The translations under genes were made by a program, and so were the position numbers. 64,000 bases of DNA from Effrenium voratum. Taxonomy: Eukaryota; Sar; Dinophyceae; Suessiales; Symbiodiniaceae. The stretch spans positions 866,039-930,038 of the forward strand of contig CAUJNA010000191.1 of NCBI GenBank assembly GCA_963377175.1, given 5' to 3'. The notes under the pieces are model-generated. The model saw nothing but the letters and a program-made list of their open reading frames with translations, searched no databases and was not told the DNA's origin. Positions 58,261-61,200 of the stretch are shown piece by piece. Position 1 is the first letter of the stretch; every line of letters starts with the position of its first letter.

Positions 58261-61200
58261 CGCGTGCTTCAAACTAATTATGGCTCTTGTATTTGAAACT
58301 TCCGCCGGCTCTACTGGTATGTATAATGTGCGAAGCCCCAAGGGCAACAACTTCCATTTAGCGGATTGGACTCCTATTTCACGTTTCCGCTGCGCTATTC
58401 AACGTTTGCTAACCGTGTCTGGATTTTGTCAGGTGAGGCTCGCAGGATCGAAAAGCTTCTCCAGTTCAAAACTGTAATTTGCCAGCTGAGCGGGATGGTG
58501 AGAACTTACCACTTCTTTGATACCACCGGAAGTTTTGCCCAATGCTTCCCTGGTCCCTGGCATGACAGAAGTGGCAACTAATCCTTCTCTACTGTTTTTT
58601 CCCAAAAACAGCCAAGGAACGAAACCCAACCCCTGAACAATTCAGCACACCTCCACCTTGCTTCCCCGACCTATCGCTCGCCGAGATGCACCACCCCACG
58701 CTCTTGGAAGATGGTCTCCGTGGAAGACACGGAGGCGATCTGCGTGTCTTTGCCTCAGGGACAGAAGCCGCAGGGCGGGCATAAACATCCCATCGAACCC
58801 GCAGGGAAATGCTCCTCCCACCCACTAGCATGAATCTGACTAGCGATCCCCAACACCCTCCGAAGTAGGAAGGATTCGCCCGGCTTTACTCGCCGCGAGA
58901 AATGCACTGGACCCCCAAACAGCATTGCGGTGCTTGAGGAAATAGAGGGGTCGCTTTCCCCACAAGGCCAGAAATATTGTGTTTGGGGGCCGAGGTCAAC
59001 CACCTGTATTTATCCACCAAGCGAGAAACAAGACAAAGCCACAGCAAATTCATCAGGTGCAAGTTCCGAGCTGAACCTGCAGCAATGTCAACTTCGGATT
59101 CACCCCGGCGGACCATACAAAAACCAGGGCGGCTGCCCCTTTAGAGGGTGGAACTAAGTCATTGTACCAGGATTCCTCATAGTGTGGCCTTTATTTTCCA
59201 AAGATAGCAGCGGCCAGCTCCGTGAACGTAAACATGCTAAGGAGGGCACCACTGATGGGCTCGCAAAAGGCAATGGTTGCGCTGGTTGCGCAGTGTAGGC
59301 GAAATGTGGAACCCCAAAGGGAATCCCACAAAAATAGTTCTTCAAACAAGGCTCAATTTACTTCGTTCCGACTTCAATCTACAGGGGAGTGGGGGGATTG
59401 AAAGAAGGATCAAACTCATCATTGTCCTGGTTCTTCGGGGGCAATCAAAGGGTGATGATGTGGCACCGAGGCTGAAGACAAGAATGCAACTCCTAGGCCG
59501 CAAACAGCAGCTGCGGCACCGAGCACATGCGAACAATTCAACACCGCCAAATGCTTCGGTCAAACTTCAAAGTGGTCTTGGTTGCTGTTGACCCCCTGGG
59601 GGTTTAGTGGAAAACACAATTATTTCCCAAAAAAGTAAAGTCTAAAGATCCAACCCAATAGCAGTCAAGTCCAAATCGAGTTTTTAAGGCAACACCTGAG
59701 ACCGCCGAAAGCTCCTTTTCGTCGAGTTTCTCTGGTTTTGATTGAAGCGGAAGCTCGTACGCACCGCTTCCACCACATCTTCGGGGTACATCCTGGGCCG
59801 GTCCAAACTTGCTGCTGCGATTGTTCGGAAATGTGAAACCTGGGCATTCCCTAGGAAACCACCAGTTGGATGGTCCAATTTCGAGTCATTCCACTTCTCA
59901 TTTCCTGCCTGTCGCACCAGAAGCAAAGACGCGATGTGGTCCACGGATTCATCACTTTTGATCTGGGCCTTTTTCGAACAAACATCGGGGCAGCGTTTGT
60001 GAATCCGGCGTCCTTTAGCGCAGGGGGTTACACCAACCGATGAAACCTCAATACAACTGACATAGAAAGCGAAACACAAACAAATGAGTTGCGCCATTGC
60101 TTGCGTGGGATCTGACATGACGCTTGTCTTGGGCATATCCCAGCAAGAATGTACATCATACTCGAGCCACTAGAGCCCGGCGGCTTTGGGGTTTGCAACC
60201 GCTCACTGGCCACTGAAGAATGAATATGTATCCAAGTTCTGCATTTACGATGGCTTGGATGCAGTGGAATGTCACCCGCCGAGCAATCGCACTTGCTGTG
60301 AATGGCTCGAGCCGGGTGCGGATGTGGCATTCGAGCAGGCATTAGCATGCAACCAGACATCTCACAAATCATTGTGTTTGGTTTGGCTTCATTTGGACTC
60401 GGTGTTGGGTCTTTCTCCCCATACTCATCAGCAGGGACCCCCCCGCAATAAAACCGTGTGCTTTCAACCATCGTCATTCCGGAGGTGCCTATACCAATGT
60501 ATCAACCTTTGATTCTGGATTGATGTGAACCCCTCACACGCATCTTAACAAGTGGCTCCCTATTCTACACTGATTTCAAACCTGATTCCTGCTTGGCGAA
60601 CTGTGAGCACAACGCAGCTCGTCATGCAAAACGAACAAGAGAACCAAACCCACCAAGACAGTAGGAGCATGAACACTGGCCGGAATGAGAAGAGGACACA
60701 ACACCTCCCAAAACATATTTCAATCAAGCATGCCGTTGCCTTAACAAAAACAAACAACGAACCACCTCCGCGTGTCAGACGCGATTCACGGTTTCACCGT
60801 CCCGTCGTTTGACTCCGAGGGACCCCTTGAGTAGATCCCGGTCCGCGTTCCGGGCCGAGCCGATGCGGTCGTCCCAGGCGAAGGAGTGCCGTGCAAAGCG
60901 CTCCGAGACGTAGACGTAGGTGCCCACCAACAAGACCAAGCCGAACTGAACCACCGAGTACTCCGCCTATTTGGCTGTGGATGTGGGTCAAAAATATGGA
61001 AACCCCAAAATGGAATCCTGCTGAATAAAAACATGGACCAAAACCTGCGGTCCCCTGGTGGTTTAATTTTGACCCATACGGCCCATACCCATTTAACCGG
61101 AAAAAGAGGAGGAACAGAAAAGGGGGTGCGTCGGTTCGGGGGTCACGGATTCGCGTTCGCTGCAAGCAAAACGTGAGGGGAGTCACGGACTCTGCCGAGC

